A stretch of DNA of 64,000 nt, taken from positions 1-64,000 of the forward strand of contig FZLS01000001.1 of assembly GCA_900197625.1 (NCBI GenBank), in the 5' to 3' direction. The translations under genes and the position numbers were made by a program. This stretch comes from Rhodobacteraceae bacterium Water-Bin34 (GTDB lineage: Bacteria > Pseudomonadota > Alphaproteobacteria > Rhodobacterales > Rhodobacteraceae). The notes below the pieces were generated by a model. It was given only the letters and a program-made list of their open reading frames with translations. It had not been told where the DNA came from and did no database searches. This document shows positions 27,286 through 36,685 of the stretch, piece after piece. Within the stretch, counting starts at the first letter, position 1. Each line of letters opens with the position of its first letter.

Positions 27286-28122
27286 ATGACCTTAAGCGTA
27301 TTTATTGCTGTATTATTTGCTGCAATATTACACGCATCATGGAATGCCATAATTAAATTTGGAGATGATAAACTTCAAGGTATGGTATTGCTCTCAATTG
27401 CGCATGGAATAATTGGGCTGTTTATGCTGATATTATCTCCATTACCGAATATTACTGCATGGCCTTGGTTGATAGCTTCAGTAGGTTTTCACTTGTGGTA
27501 TAAATTATTTTTAACCAGTGCCTACGAACGAGGTGATCTTAGCCGAGTTTATCCAATTGCGCGTGGAGCAGCACCTTTATTGGTCTTAGTTATTAGCTCT
27601 ATTCTCATTATAGATAATATTACCAATAAGGATATTTTTGCCGTTATCGCAATTGGGGTTGGAATATTCATTTTGGGAATTGGTGTATTTAAAAATAAAG
27701 AAACAATTGCATTATTACCATTTGCACTTTGTTCAGCGATTGGAACCGCTGGTTATTCTATTACTGATGGACTTGGAGCAAGAGCTTCTGGTGATGTTAC
27801 AAGCTATATTGGCTGGTTGTTCTTCTTAGATGCAGTAGTGTTTATGTTGTATGCTTTTTTTAGAAAAGGTCTGAATATTTTACCAAAAAAATCATCTGTC
27901 TGGGTGCTTGGATTAATTGCAGGGTCTGCGTCAGTTTTAGCTTATTGGATCGCTGTTTGGGCAATGACTATAGCTCCAATAGCCTTAGTCGCTGCATTGA
28001 GAGAAACATCTGTATTATTCGCAGTATTTATAGGCATTTTCTTTTTCAAAGATAGCATGGGAAAAAGTAAAATTATTGCTTCTTTAATAATTGTAATTGG
28101 AATAATTATTAGTCGTCTTTAG
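27286..28122 (+). CDS. DMT-superfamily (EamA) transporter
   Basis: 278 residues with about ten hydrophobic spans arranged as two EamA-like halves (first half to about 135, second from about 145). A positive small loop follows the first span (SWNAIIKFGDDKL). Such proteins export or import metabolites; the substrate cannot be read from sequence. Start three bases after ileS, so likely co-transcribed. The 3' end overlaps the convergent pcs gene by 14 bases. Confidence 0.8.
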   Translation: MTLSVFIAVLFAAILHASWNAIIKFGDDKLQGMVLLSIAHGIIGLFMLILSPLPNITAWPWLIASVGFHLWYKLFLTSAYERGDLSRVYPIARGAAPLLVLVISSILIIDNITNKDIFAVIAIGVGIFILGIGVFKNKETIALLPFALCSAIGTAGYSITDGLGARASGDVTSYIGWLFFLDAVVFMLYAFFRKGLNILPKKSSVWVLGLIAGSASVLAYWIAVWAMTIAPIALVAALRETSVLFAVFIGIFFFKDSMGKSKIIASLIIVIGIIISRL

Positions 28123-28804
28123 CTGGAAAAAGCTGTTGTATAATCCCAACTGTTAAAAGGTAAACTGATGTTATTGCTAATGCTGATGTGACTAATGGTC
28201 CTGCATTGAAGTTTGTCCATGCAGAAAGACCCGCAAGTGCCGTCCATATAATTGCAATTGGTAAACTTATCGAGCGCCATCGCTGTGTTCTGACAGGATG
28301 AATGAATTTCAAGGGTGTAAACATTGATGCGGCAAGTATTATCACTAATGCTAGAATAATATAAAAATTTGGGTGTGTTGCAAAAACAACCACAGCAAAC
28401 ATATTCCAACAACCTGGAAAACCTGAAAAAGAATTATCTTTTGTTTTCATTCGTGTATCTGCAAAATATAGTGCTGAGGTAAAAGTAATAATTATAATTG
28501 TTACCCATCCTGTCCAACCGTCTAATAAGCCAGATTGGAAAAGTGCATATGCCGGAATAAATACATATGTTAAGTAATCAATAATTAAATCTAACAAGAC
28601 ACCGTCATACTCGGATGCATTTTCTTTAACATTGTAATATCTTGCTAATGGTCCATCTATTCCATCAACAAAAAATGCTATAACTAACCATAAAAACATC
28701 ATATCCCATTTACTACCCACGGCAGCAAGCATGGCTAACATTGCAAAAACTGCACCTGTAGCGGTTAAATAATGAACAAAGAGTGCTTTAATATGTGATG
28801 TCAT
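28109..28804 (-). CDS. pcs: Phosphatidylcholine synthase (CDP-alcohol phosphatidyltransferase)
   Basis: Membrane enzyme of 231 residues that joins CDP-diacylglycerol and choline to make phosphatidylcholine. The signature DG-x2-AR-x12-G-x3-D-x3-D is fully present (DGPLAR near 49, then GVLLDLIID near 67); the 12-residue gap is characteristic of Pcs, while other CDP-alcohol transferases have 8. Several membrane spans follow. It shows that this organism can use exogenous choline for lipid synthesis. Possibly in one transcript with xerC, 46 bases upstream. Confidence 0.85.
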   Translation of the reverse strand: MTSHIKALFVHYLTATGAVFAMLAMLAAVGSKWDMMFLWLVIAFFVDGIDGPLARYYNVKENASEYDGVLLDLIIDYLTYVFIPAYALFQSGLLDGWTGWVTIIIITFTSALYFADTRMKTKDNSFSGFPGCWNMFAVVVFATHPNFYIILALVIILAASMFTPLKFIHPVRTQRWRSISLPIAIIWTALAGLSAWTNFNAGPLVTSALAITSVYLLTVGIIQQLFPAKDD

Positions 28805-28850
28805 TATGGCTTCATATAGTAGTTTTAGAAAAACTCAACTATTAGATTAG

Positions 28851-29768
28851 TTATGCTTTAGGGTGTGCTTTTTTATAAACAGACATCAAACTAGCTTGAT
28901 CAACAGCAGTATATGCTTGTGTAGAAGAAAGTGAGGCATGTCCTAGTAATTCTTGAATTACCCTTAAATCACCACCTGCTTCTAATAGGTGTGTCGCAAA
29001 TGAATGCCGTAAAGAGTGAGGTGTTGCGGTTGAAGGCAAGCCTAATTGGATTCTAGTTTGTTCCATTACTTTTCTTATAATCCGTTGGTTTAATGGGCCA
29101 CCCCTTGCGCCTTTGAATAAATAATCTCCTGGTAAAAAAGAATATGGACATTCCTTCAAATATTTTTTTACTGCTGACTGAGCGATTGGTAAAACTGGAA
29201 TTATTCTTTCTTTATTACCCTTGCCGATTATATTCAAAATATCAGGCAAAGGAGTTTGATCAAATGTAAGAGATAATGCTTCAGATATTCTTAATCCACA
29301 GCCATATAATAATGTAATGACTGCAACGTTACGTGCATTTATCCATTCTTTTTCAGATTGTATGTCGATCTGGTTGATGAGATTTTTTGCATCTGATTTT
29401 TTTACTGGTCGCGGCAGTGGTTTTTCAAATTTTGGTGTCCTCGTAGAAAGCACTGCTGTTGTTGAAATTCCATATGTTTGTCCTAACCAGCGATAAAAAC
29501 TTTTGATTGCAGATAAAGCTCGAGCAAGTGAACGAGGTGATAACCCCGAACTTCGAGCATGTGATATCCACGACCGCATATCCTTGACATTAACTTTTGA
29601 TAAAACAGCCTTTGATGATCTTTTTCCATAATGATTAGAGATAAAATGTATGAAATGTGAAACATCGTGACGGTATGCTTCAATGGTTTTTTTTGCCATG
29701 CCACCTACAGCAGACAGGCTAGATAGCCAATTTTCCATTAAATCAAACCCGCCATCAATGTTAACCAT
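28851..29768 (-). CDS. xerC: Tyrosine recombinase XerC
   Basis: Site-specific recombinase that resolves chromosome dimers at dif with XerD. 305 residues: an N-terminal SAM-like core-binding domain (10-105) and a catalytic domain with Arg in GCGLRISEALSL, Lys in GKGNKERIIPV, HSLRHSFATHLL, GHASLSSTQAYTAVD (His and the Tyr nucleophile). Starts within the end of the DUF484 gene (8-base overlap); an internal ATG 10 codons later is an alternative. The DUF484-xerC pair is common in proteobacteria. Confidence 0.92.
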   Translation of the reverse strand: MVNIDGGFDLMENWLSSLSAVGGMAKKTIEAYRHDVSHFIHFISNHYGKRSSKAVLSKVNVKDMRSWISHARSSGLSPRSLARALSAIKSFYRWLGQTYGISTTAVLSTRTPKFEKPLPRPVKKSDAKNLINQIDIQSEKEWINARNVAVITLLYGCGLRISEALSLTFDQTPLPDILNIIGKGNKERIIPVLPIAQSAVKKYLKECPYSFLPGDYLFKGARGGPLNQRIIRKVMEQTRIQLGLPSTATPHSLRHSFATHLLEAGGDLRVIQELLGHASLSSTQAYTAVDQASLMSVYKKAHPKA

Positions 29769-30480
29769 TAAAAAACCATCTTTGCATTACTTTTTCAAAA
29801 ATTGACCCATAAAATACAAATAAATCCGTTCCCATATTTGGTAGAAATTGGTCTGGATTAATGGATCCTAATAAAAGTAATCCAGGACTATTACCTTGAC
29901 CTAGATCCAATTTCATTAATGCTTCAGATCTAAGTTCAGGTGCAATATTACTATAAATATTTGAAGCTCCTTTTCTTATCTGGCGTAATGTAACAGAACG
30001 TGGATCATTATCTTGTCCTAAAGTTATGTAGTGATCGATTTCACCTTCTTGAAGAAAAATTACACTTGGTCCAAATTCTGTTTGTAGTTGAGGTATGTCA
30101 TCCTTACTAATAGATGGTGCTTCTAGGCATAACCTGGCTACATCAATGCCTAAAGAATTAGCCCAATCTGTTTTTAAAAAATTTAAAAATTCTGTAAAAG
30201 TTTTAGGTTCAAGAGCTTCTAATATTGCAGAATGCACTCTGAATGTCGTAGATATATTTTTATATGCTGCCGATATAATATTACTATTTTGTCCTTCAAT
30301 CTCGTCTACACGCCCTTCTAATCGTTTTAAAACCACACTTTTCAAGTCTATTACATTTGTTGGAGCATTGTTTGAACTTGCAGAAATTAATGCACGCATA
30401 ACTTCTCTATCATTCAATAGTGCTTCCGGGTCTTGTAGAATTCGTTTCCGAAAATCACTAATTTGAGTTGTATCATCCAT
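29761..30480 (-). CDS. DUF484 family protein
   Basis: 239-residue cytosolic protein matching DUF484 by its opening (FRKRILQDPEALLNDREVMRALI, cited in part), a central helix (LKSVVLKRLEGRVDEIEGQN, heptad-like) and a GAF-like C-terminus. Function unknown; habitually encoded just upstream of xerC, as here with overlapping codons. Divergent from priA with 116 bases between. Confidence 0.8.
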   Translation of the reverse strand: MDDTTQISDFRKRILQDPEALLNDREVMRALISASSNNAPTNVIDLKSVVLKRLEGRVDEIEGQNSNIISAAYKNISTTFRVHSAILEALEPKTFTEFLNFLKTDWANSLGIDVARLCLEAPSISKDDIPQLQTEFGPSVIFLQEGEIDHYITLGQDNDPRSVTLRQIRKGASNIYSNIAPELRSEALMKLDLGQGNSPGLLLLGSINPDQFLPNMGTDLFVFYGSIFEKVMQRWFFNG

Positions 30481-30596
30481 ATATGTTTCTCATTATATTT
30501 ATAAATTCTAAATTTTATTCCATCTATTGGGCTTGTTAATTATAACTTAAGCTCATTAATATATAAACAAATATTAGCGCTTGAGGAAACAAGAGA

Positions 30597-32810
30597 TTGA
30601 GTAATCAAATTAAACATACCTCATCTCAAAATTTTACTGATGGCGAGTTAGTATCAGTATTAACAACCCAACCTATTGACAGGCTTTTAGATTATAAAGC
30701 TCCTAAAGAAGGAGTAAAATTGGGTTCTTATGTAGAAGTTCCGCTGGGTCCAAGAAAAGTTATAGGTGTTGTTTGGTGCGAAGGAAAAGGTGATTATGAT
30801 AAAAATAAAATTCGCACAATTTCAAACAGATTAGATGTCCCCGAGATGCAACCTGAAATGATGGAATTTCTTTCTCGCGCTGGGCGATATACTTTAACTC
30901 CTATAAATGGAATGCTCAAACTAGCCACACGTGCACCAGGCTTGGCAAATCCACCTAGTATGAAAACAGTTTACATAAAAGGGGATGCAGAAGTCGATAG
31001 AATGACACCAGCACGTGAAAGAGTTTTAAACACTTTAAGAGATACTACTGATATGCAATTTACTGCTAAAGAATTAACAGAATCTGCAAAAGTATCAATT
31101 TCAGTAATTAAAGGACTAGTTTCACAAGGAGTCATTCTCGAGTTGGAAAGTCCGCGTGATTTACCGTATGCTCAACTTGACCCATTTTTCCCCTCCCAAA
31201 AACTTACGTTTGATCAAAAGAGTGCAGGAGAAATTTTAAGGAAAAATATCCGATTAAATGAATATAATACAACTCTTTTACGTGGTGTTACAGGTTCTGG
31301 AAAAACTGAGGTTTATTTAGAAGCCGTTTCTGAGTGTTTGTTATTAGGCAAACAGGCATTAATTTTAATTCCAGAAATAGCTTTAACAGTTGAGTTTTTA
31401 GATAGGCTAAAAAAACGATTTGGTGAAAAGCCAGCTCAATGGCACTCAGGCGTTACTATGACAGAGAAAAGGCGTTGTTGGCGAATGGTAGCCGAAGCTA
31501 AGGCGCAAGTAGTTGTTGGTGCAAGATCATCTCTATATCTTCCATTTAAGAATTTAGGTTTGATAGTTGTAGATGAAGAACATGATATATCATATAAGCA
31601 AGAAGATGGTGTGCTATATTCAGCTCGTGATATGGCTGTTATGAGAGCCTCTATTGAACAAGCTTCTGTGGTTTTGGCGTCTGCAACGCCTTCTTTGGAG
31701 ACCTGGGCAAATGCTGATATAGGTAAATATAATCGAGTGGATCTTACTGAAAGATTTGGAGATGCAAGAATCCCTGAAATTTTAGCTATAGATATGCGTG
31801 ATCAACCAATGGAGAGAAATTCATGGATTTCGCCCCATTTGAAAAATGAAGTTGAATTAAGACTTGAACGTGGTGAACAATCTTTATTGTTTTTAAACAG
31901 AAGGGGATATGCACCGATTACAGTTTGTCGAAAATGTGGTGATCAAGTTGGATGTGAACAATGTGATGCGCGCATGGTGGAGCATAGATTTCAAGGTTAT
32001 CTTATGTGTCATCAATGTGGTGAAACAAAACAAATGCCAAATGTATGCCCTTCATGTGGCGAAGTTGATTGCTTAACTGCTGTGGGCCCAGGTGTAGAGC
32101 GTTTAGCTGAAGAGGCTCAGGAAAATTTTCCAAAAGCAAAAATCTCTGTTTTATCTTCAGATATGTTAATATCTGCACAAGCATTAAAAACAAGAATTAA
32201 AGAAATTGCATTAGGTGACGCTGATATAATAATTGGTACACAGTTGGTTGCAAAAGGGCATAATTTTCCATTGCTGACATTAGTTGGCGTGATTGATTCT
32301 GATTTAGCGCTAATGGGCGGAGATTTACGAGCAGCAGAACGTACTTTCCAATTAATGCGACAAGTAGCGGGTAGGGCAGGCCGTGCAGATAAGAAAGGAA
32401 TTGCTTTTTTGCAAACCCATCAGCCTGAGCACTCAGTCATTAAAGCTATTCTGAAAGGTGATGAAGAAGAGTTTTGGAAATCTGAAGCTCAACAAAGACG
32501 TCTTAATAATATGCCACCATTTGGGAAATTAGCTGGAGTAATCTTGAAAGGCCCAAATTTAAATGATGTTTTTAATTTAGCAAATAATATGGTAAAAAAT
32601 GCTCACATATTAAATTCAATAAATGCTCAAATTTATGGCCCTGCTCCAGCGCCTATTGCGCGAGTTCGGGGCAATCATCGTGTCCGGATTTTAGTAAAAG
32701 CTTCAAAAGAAACAATGCTCCAAAATTCTTTGATGAAGTGGAAAAACTCTTTTAAGATCCCCAAGGATATACAAGTTACTATAGATATTGACCCACAGTC
32801 GTTTTATTGA
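30597..32810 (+). CDS. priA: Primosomal protein N' (replication restart helicase)
   Basis: 737-residue DEXH helicase that reloads the replisome at stalled forks. Walker A GVTGSGKTEVY near 228-238, DEEH in LIVVDEEHDISYKQ near 325, and a zinc-binding insertion with paired cysteines CRKCGDQVGCEQCDA, CHQCGE, CPSCGE near 443-485. Start is a TTG with GAGGAAAC upstream; no ATG lies near the N-terminus of the 3'BD domain (DRLLDYKAP). Confidence 0.94.
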   Translation: MSNQIKHTSSQNFTDGELVSVLTTQPIDRLLDYKAPKEGVKLGSYVEVPLGPRKVIGVVWCEGKGDYDKNKIRTISNRLDVPEMQPEMMEFLSRAGRYTLTPINGMLKLATRAPGLANPPSMKTVYIKGDAEVDRMTPARERVLNTLRDTTDMQFTAKELTESAKVSISVIKGLVSQGVILELESPRDLPYAQLDPFFPSQKLTFDQKSAGEILRKNIRLNEYNTTLLRGVTGSGKTEVYLEAVSECLLLGKQALILIPEIALTVEFLDRLKKRFGEKPAQWHSGVTMTEKRRCWRMVAEAKAQVVVGARSSLYLPFKNLGLIVVDEEHDISYKQEDGVLYSARDMAVMRASIEQASVVLASATPSLETWANADIGKYNRVDLTERFGDARIPEILAIDMRDQPMERNSWISPHLKNEVELRLERGEQSLLFLNRRGYAPITVCRKCGDQVGCEQCDARMVEHRFQGYLMCHQCGETKQMPNVCPSCGEVDCLTAVGPGVERLAEEAQENFPKAKISVLSSDMLISAQALKTRIKEIALGDADIIIGTQLVAKGHNFPLLTLVGVIDSDLALMGGDLRAAERTFQLMRQVAGRAGRADKKGIAFLQTHQPEHSVIKAILKGDEEEFWKSEAQQRRLNNMPPFGKLAGVILKGPNLNDVFNLANNMVKNAHILNSINAQIYGPAPAPIARVRGNHRVRILVKASKETMLQNSLMKWKNSFKIPKDIQVTIDIDPQSFY

Positions 32811-32878
32811 CAGCTAAAGACTAGAAATAGTCACTTCAAATATGTATGAGGAGGGTAGAAACAGTAAGAGACATCAAA

Positions 32879-33967
32879 ATGACAAAAATCATTAAACCAA
32901 AGCCAGGTATTATGGATATAAAACTATATGTTGGTGGAAAATCTCACGCTGATGGTGTTGAAAACACTGTAAAATTAAGTTCAAATGAAAACCCTTTCGG
33001 ACCAAGCCTCAAGGCAAAAGATGCATACATCAAGCAATCGGATTCTTTAGCTGTATACCCGTCTTCAGATCATTCTGCTTTGAGGAAAGCTATAGCACAA
33101 AATAATGGACTAAACCCTGAACAAATTATCTGTGGAAATGGATCAGACGAAATAATTACATTTTTATGTCAGGCTTTTGCGACTGTTGGTGATGAGGTTT
33201 TATTCACTGAACATGGTTTTGGTATGTACCGTATCTGTGCCTTGGGTGTTGGAGCAACTCCTGTAGAAGCAGCTGAAAAAGATCGAGTTACAAATGTTGA
33301 TGCATTAATTGATAACTGCACTCTAAATACAAAGTTAATTTTTGTTGCAAACCCAAATAACCCAACTGGAACTTTTATTCCATTAACAGAAATTGAACGC
33401 TTAATAGATGGAATCCCCAAAAATACAATTGTAGTTCTAGATGGTGCTTATGCAGAATATATTGAAGGTTATGACGGTGGGGCAAAACTGGTTGAAAAAT
33501 ATGAAAATGTCGTAATGACCAGAACTTTTTCTAAAATCTATGGTCTTGGTGGTTTGAGGGTTGGATGGGGTTATGCTTCTCCTATGATAATTGATATCCT
33601 ATCTCGCTTAAGGGGACCATTTAATATTAATCGTGCAGCATTATCAGCGGCTATTGCTGCTGTTAATGATGAGGAGTATGTAAAAGAATGCTTACTGCAA
33701 AATAAAATTTCGGGTGATTTCTTAATAAAAGAAATAAGAAATTTGGGATTTGACTGTGACGACACATTCGCAAACTTTATACTCCCAAGATTTGCTGATG
33801 AAAGTCAAGCTGATGCAGCCAATGATATATTAGAAAAAGATGGATTAATTGTTAGGCAAGTAAAGGGATATAATTTACATAATTGCCTTCGTATAACTAT
33901 TGGTAAAGAGGCTGACTGTTTTAGAATAATAGCTTCATTAAAAAAATTCAAAGGAAGCCAATTATGA
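32879..33967 (+). CDS. hisC: Histidinol-phosphate / aromatic aminotransferase
   Basis: PLP-dependent class I/II aminotransferase of 362 residues. The cofactor lysine is in RTFSKIYGLGGLRVGW; SSNENPFGPS near 38 and NPNNPTG near 162 are typical of HisC. It is coupled to tyrA (ATGA overlap), which suggests that it also transaminates aromatic keto acids, as known for HisC-type enzymes in such pairs. I chose the ATG at 32879 (MTKIIKPKPGI) over a frame from 32846; the good GGAGG at 32850 is too far from it, so the start is moderately certain. Confidence 0.88.
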   Translation: MTKIIKPKPGIMDIKLYVGGKSHADGVENTVKLSSNENPFGPSLKAKDAYIKQSDSLAVYPSSDHSALRKAIAQNNGLNPEQIICGNGSDEIITFLCQAFATVGDEVLFTEHGFGMYRICALGVGATPVEAAEKDRVTNVDALIDNCTLNTKLIFVANPNNPTGTFIPLTEIERLIDGIPKNTIVVLDGAYAEYIEGYDGGAKLVEKYENVVMTRTFSKIYGLGGLRVGWGYASPMIIDILSRLRGPFNINRAALSAAIAAVNDEEYVKECLLQNKISGDFLIKEIRNLGFDCDDTFANFILPRFADESQADAANDILEKDGLIVRQVKGYNLHNCLRITIGKEADCFRIIASLKKFKGSQL

Positions 33968-34884
33968 ATGCTATGTATGACAAAGTAACCCTCATAGGCC
34001 TTGGATTAATTGCATCATCTATGGGTCATGCAATGAAAAAAGCTGGATTAGCAAATACAATAGTGGGATATTCTCAGACTAAGAAAACTCGTGATATATC
34101 ATTGGATATTGGATTTGTTGATTCTGTTGCTGAGACTATAGAAGATGCTGTCGCTGACTCAGACTTAATTGTATTATCAGTACCAGTTGGAGCCATGTCT
34201 GAAGTCGCAAAAAAAATTGGCTCTAAATTAAAGCCTGGTGCAACAATTACTGATGTTGGGTCTGTTAAAAAATCTGTGATAGATATGGTAAATCCTCATA
34301 TACCATTGGGTGTACATTTTATTCCGGGCCACCCTTTGGCTGGTACTGAGCAGTCAGGTCCAAAATCAGGATTTCCAGATTTATTCAAAAACCGTTGGTG
34401 CATATTGACACCACTTGAAAATTGTAACGAAGAGGCAACTAATAAGCTGAAAAAATATTGGGAAGCTTTAGGTGCTAATGTTGAATTTATGGATGCCGAA
34501 CATCATGATTTAGTACTTGCAGTTACAAGCCATGCACCACATCTCATAGCGTACACTATGGTTGGCGTAGCAGATGACTTGGGTCGGGTGACTGACAAAG
34601 AAGTTATAAATTTTTCAGCTGCTGGGTTTCGTGATTTTACTAGAATTGCAGCAAGTGATCCCACAATGTGGCGTGATGTTTTCTTAAACAATAAAGAAGC
34701 AACATTAGAAATACTTGGACGATTTACAGAAGAATTATTTGATTTGCAAAGAGCCATTCGAAGAGGTGATGGTGATCAACTGTTTGAATATTTTAACCGT
34801 ACGCGTTCAATAAGACGAAGTATTATTGATGCTGGCCAAGATACTGAAGCTGCTAATTTCGGACGAGAAAATGTTAACGAATGA
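33964..34884 (+). CDS. tyrA: Prephenate/arogenate dehydrogenase
   Basis: NAD(P)-dependent oxidative decarboxylation in tyrosine synthesis. 306 residues with a Rossmann start LIGLGLIASSMGHAMKKAG, the catalytic-site stretch FIPGHPLAGTEQSGP near 119 and LAVTSHAPHLIAY near 182. No chorismate mutase or ACT domain is fused. Overlaps hisC by four bases; convergent DUF2125 gene begins five bases after its stop. Confidence 0.9.
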   Translation: MNAMYDKVTLIGLGLIASSMGHAMKKAGLANTIVGYSQTKKTRDISLDIGFVDSVAETIEDAVADSDLIVLSVPVGAMSEVAKKIGSKLKPGATITDVGSVKKSVIDMVNPHIPLGVHFIPGHPLAGTEQSGPKSGFPDLFKNRWCILTPLENCNEEATNKLKKYWEALGANVEFMDAEHHDLVLAVTSHAPHLIAYTMVGVADDLGRVTDKEVINFSAAGFRDFTRIAASDPTMWRDVFLNNKEATLEILGRFTEELFDLQRAIRRGDGDQLFEYFNRTRSIRRSIIDAGQDTEAANFGRENVNE

Positions 34885-34889
34885 TTTTA

Positions 34890-35888
34890 TTAATAGAGAT
34901 TTATTTTTGGTGAATTTGCAATTGGAATTATACCTATAAATATTTTTTTGTTAGAAAACTTCAAAGGTATCTCAAGCTCTTGATTGTTTTGAGATATGTT
35001 ACCGAACAATTTAAACAATGTTCTTATTGCATTTTTTGTTTCTTTATTGGCCACACGATTTTCTATTACTAAATTAAATACTTGTTCCCAGTTAGTTGCT
35101 CTAATCGTGATATTTCCATTTGGATATCCATCTGGATCTAAACTAAGGTTTCCAACTGCTTTTAATTTAAAACTACCCCATTCAAGCTCCGTTTTATTAA
35201 TTTTGAAATTTGATATATTATATAATTTTTGTTCGAATGATTTTTGATTTAGAGGCTCATCAAAATCTGCTGATGCGTCCAATGTAAGTATCTCAAATTC
35301 ATTTGGCATTGTTCCATCAGGATCATAATTTTTGAAATTTAATTTATTAGAAAAAACTTCTTTTAAATCTAGCGCTATATCATATTTATTTTCAGTATTA
35401 TTTTTTCTTCGCAATGCTAGTATTATTTTTTCAGCAGCAAAAAACGTATCCGTGGAAGTATTTATTATGAGTTTTTCACTTGAGATAGTTGAACGATCCA
35501 ATTCATGCTCAGAATCTGTTTGAAAAACTAAAGAACCCCTCAACTTTTTTGATGTAATAAATAATTTCTGATCGAATATTTGCAGTTTTTGCTCCAATGG
35601 CCCTAAAACAATAAAGTGATTAGGTTTGTAGGATAACTGCAATATTTCCAATCGATCTGCAGACCATTTTAATCCTGATTTAGGATTATTGAGATTTATA
35701 TCTTCAATAATGGCATCAAATCTATTTGGGAAACCTCTTAAATGTAGAGTGTTTTGTACATCCCACCCATTCTCGGATTTTTCATTAAACCAATTATTTA
35801 GTGCAGCTTGTCTAATAGATTTTCCTACAAACCAGTATGCGCTCCATCCTGAAGATGCTATTAAAATAACTATTACTAATAACCGCAT
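34890..35888 (-). CDS. DUF2125 domain envelope protein
   Basis: 332 residues with an N-terminal membrane anchor or signal (MRLLVIVILIASSGWSAYWF) and a long beta-rich body typical of DUF2125: LRGFPNRFDAIIEDINLNNP near 50, and a C-terminal GNLSLDPDGYPNGNITI segment. Such proteins face the periplasm and may be related to AsmA-like or lipid-associated folds, but the function is unknown. Divergent from the ChaC-like gene. Confidence 0.7.
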   Translation of the reverse strand: MRLLVIVILIASSGWSAYWFVGKSIRQAALNNWFNEKSENGWDVQNTLHLRGFPNRFDAIIEDINLNNPKSGLKWSADRLEILQLSYKPNHFIVLGPLEQKLQIFDQKLFITSKKLRGSLVFQTDSEHELDRSTISSEKLIINTSTDTFFAAEKIILALRRKNNTENKYDIALDLKEVFSNKLNFKNYDPDGTMPNEFEILTLDASADFDEPLNQKSFEQKLYNISNFKINKTELEWGSFKLKAVGNLSLDPDGYPNGNITIRATNWEQVFNLVIENRVANKETKNAIRTLFKLFGNISQNNQELEIPLKFSNKKIFIGIIPIANSPKINLY

Positions 35889-35953
35889 TTTTTAACCTTT
35901 TCTTTTTGGTCTAAGCACTTCTATATTTAAAGCCAAGTCTAAAGGCGAATAAT

Positions 35954-36502
35954 ATGAATGGACAAGACATTTGGATATTTGGGTATGGTTCTCTCGTGTG
36001 GCAACCCGGGTTTAAATATGCACAGCAAGAGATTGGAAGATTGCAAAACTACAAAAGGTCTTTTTGTATGTGGTCAATTCATTATAGAGGAACACCAAAG
36101 AATAAGGGATTAGTCTTGGCTTTAGATAAAGTTCAAGGCGCTGTTTGTGAAGGATTATTATTTAGGGTAAGAGCAAAAAATGTTGATAAAGTATTAGCTT
36201 ATTTGCGTAAAAGAGAGTTGATATCTGAAGCTTATTTAGAAGTTATTATTGATGTTGAGTTAGATTCTGGTGAAATTGTGAAAGCATATACATACATAGT
36301 TAATCGCCAGCATGAACAATATGCAGGCAGTTTAACTATTGAAGATCAGGCAATTATTATAAATTCTGCTAAAGGCTCTATAGGTCCAAACAATGAGTAT
36401 TTATTTAATGTAACAAGATGTTTAAGAGATTTGAATATTAAAGACCTTGAATTAGAAGATTTATCTGCAAGAACACTTTTATTATCAAGTAAAAATATAT
36501 GA
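35954..36502 (+). CDS. Glutathione-specific gamma-glutamylcyclotransferase (ChaC-like)
   Basis: 182 residues, cytosolic; releases 5-oxoproline and Cys-Gly from glutathione. The substrate loop WIFGYGSLVWQPGF is at about 6-19 and the catalytic Glu falls in LRKRELISEAY near 86-96. SIHYRGTP near 41 is also family-typical. It lies beside DUF2125 and the hisC-tyrA pair. Followed by 183 bases with no recognisable feature. Confidence 0.85.
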   Translation: MNGQDIWIFGYGSLVWQPGFKYAQQEIGRLQNYKRSFCMWSIHYRGTPKNKGLVLALDKVQGAVCEGLLFRVRAKNVDKVLAYLRKRELISEAYLEVIIDVELDSGEIVKAYTYIVNRQHEQYAGSLTIEDQAIIINSAKGSIGPNNEYLFNVTRCLRDLNIKDLELEDLSARTLLLSSKNI

Positions 36503-36685
36503 AAATTTGTATTTTTATTAAAATTTTATTTTACTAAGATTGTGCAATTTAATAAATATCATCTATGAGATGTGGAAAATTATAATTTAGATAAATGAGT
36601 AACTTCTTATTTCTAAAACTTAACAATTGGAATGGGCGTCTCAACACGCTAGTATTTATTTAAATAATCCAATAGAGGCTTTTTT